Source of the DNA: JAEZJZ01 sp964450265
GTDB taxonomy: Bacteria; Bacillota; UBA994; UBA5500
Length of the DNA stretch: 14,019 nt
Direction: 5' to 3'
Assembly (NCBI GenBank): GCA_964450265.1
Contig: CAYVCY010000047.1
Location: 1 to 14,019 of the forward strand
The first letter of the stretch is position 1. Each line of letters starts with the position of its first letter. This document shows positions 14,014 to 14,019 of this stretch, one piece after another. A program made the translations under genes and the position numbers. Below the pieces are notes generated by a model. It saw nothing but the letters and a program-made list of their open reading frames with translations, was not told the DNA's origin and made no database searches.

Positions 14014-14019
14014 TGCTCT

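Overview
The window looks like a chromosomal housekeeping region of a bacterium, most probably a Clostridia-like member of the Bacillota. This is inferred from four things. The ribosome-binding sites are strong and purine-rich (GGAGG type), and TTG and GTG starts are common. The gene order mutS-mutL-miaA-hfq ends in a Gram-positive-style Hfq. There is a UPF0182 membrane protein, and a short SpoIIE-type phosphatase. No 16S rRNA or other marker is present, so the assignment is tentative. I see no mobile element, CRISPR array, tRNA or rRNA.

Layout. Positions 1-2424 (minus strand) hold most of a UPF0182 membrane protein whose C-terminus lies beyond the left edge. A divergent intergenic region (2434-2699) is unusually rich in stem-loops. 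It is followed on the plus strand by a SpoIIE/PP2C-type phosphatase, a small P-loop nucleotide-kinase-like protein, an HD-domain phosphohydrolase and an Mrp/NBP35-type Fe-S carrier ATPase (2700-5395). A 550-base gap (5396-5947) carries a compact minus-strand unit: a -35/-10 promoter, a Shine-Dalgarno sequence, a 31-codon hydrophobic ORF and a stem-loop terminator. The rest of the gap is an AT-rich stretch and a good promoter for secD. secD and secF (5948-8031) overlap by 4 bases.

A 231-base gap (8032-8262) contains three related GCAARCA-CCCGGC-TTGCATG repeats, the last abutting an extended -10 promoter. After it come mutS, mutL, miaA and hfq (8263-14013), tightly packed. The last three use TTG, GTG and TTG starts by the best reading.

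Function. The window combines Sec-dependent secretion (SecDF), Fe-S cluster delivery (Mrp), post-replicative mismatch repair (MutS, and a MutL with endonuclease motifs, so no MutH is needed), tRNA A37 prenylation (MiaA) and RNA-chaperone regulation (Hfq). The phosphatase, P-loop and HD genes look like an uncharacterised signalling or nucleotide-metabolism cluster. The most novel-looking material is non-coding or very small: the structured 2475-2668 region, the 31-residue membrane peptide and the repeats before mutS.
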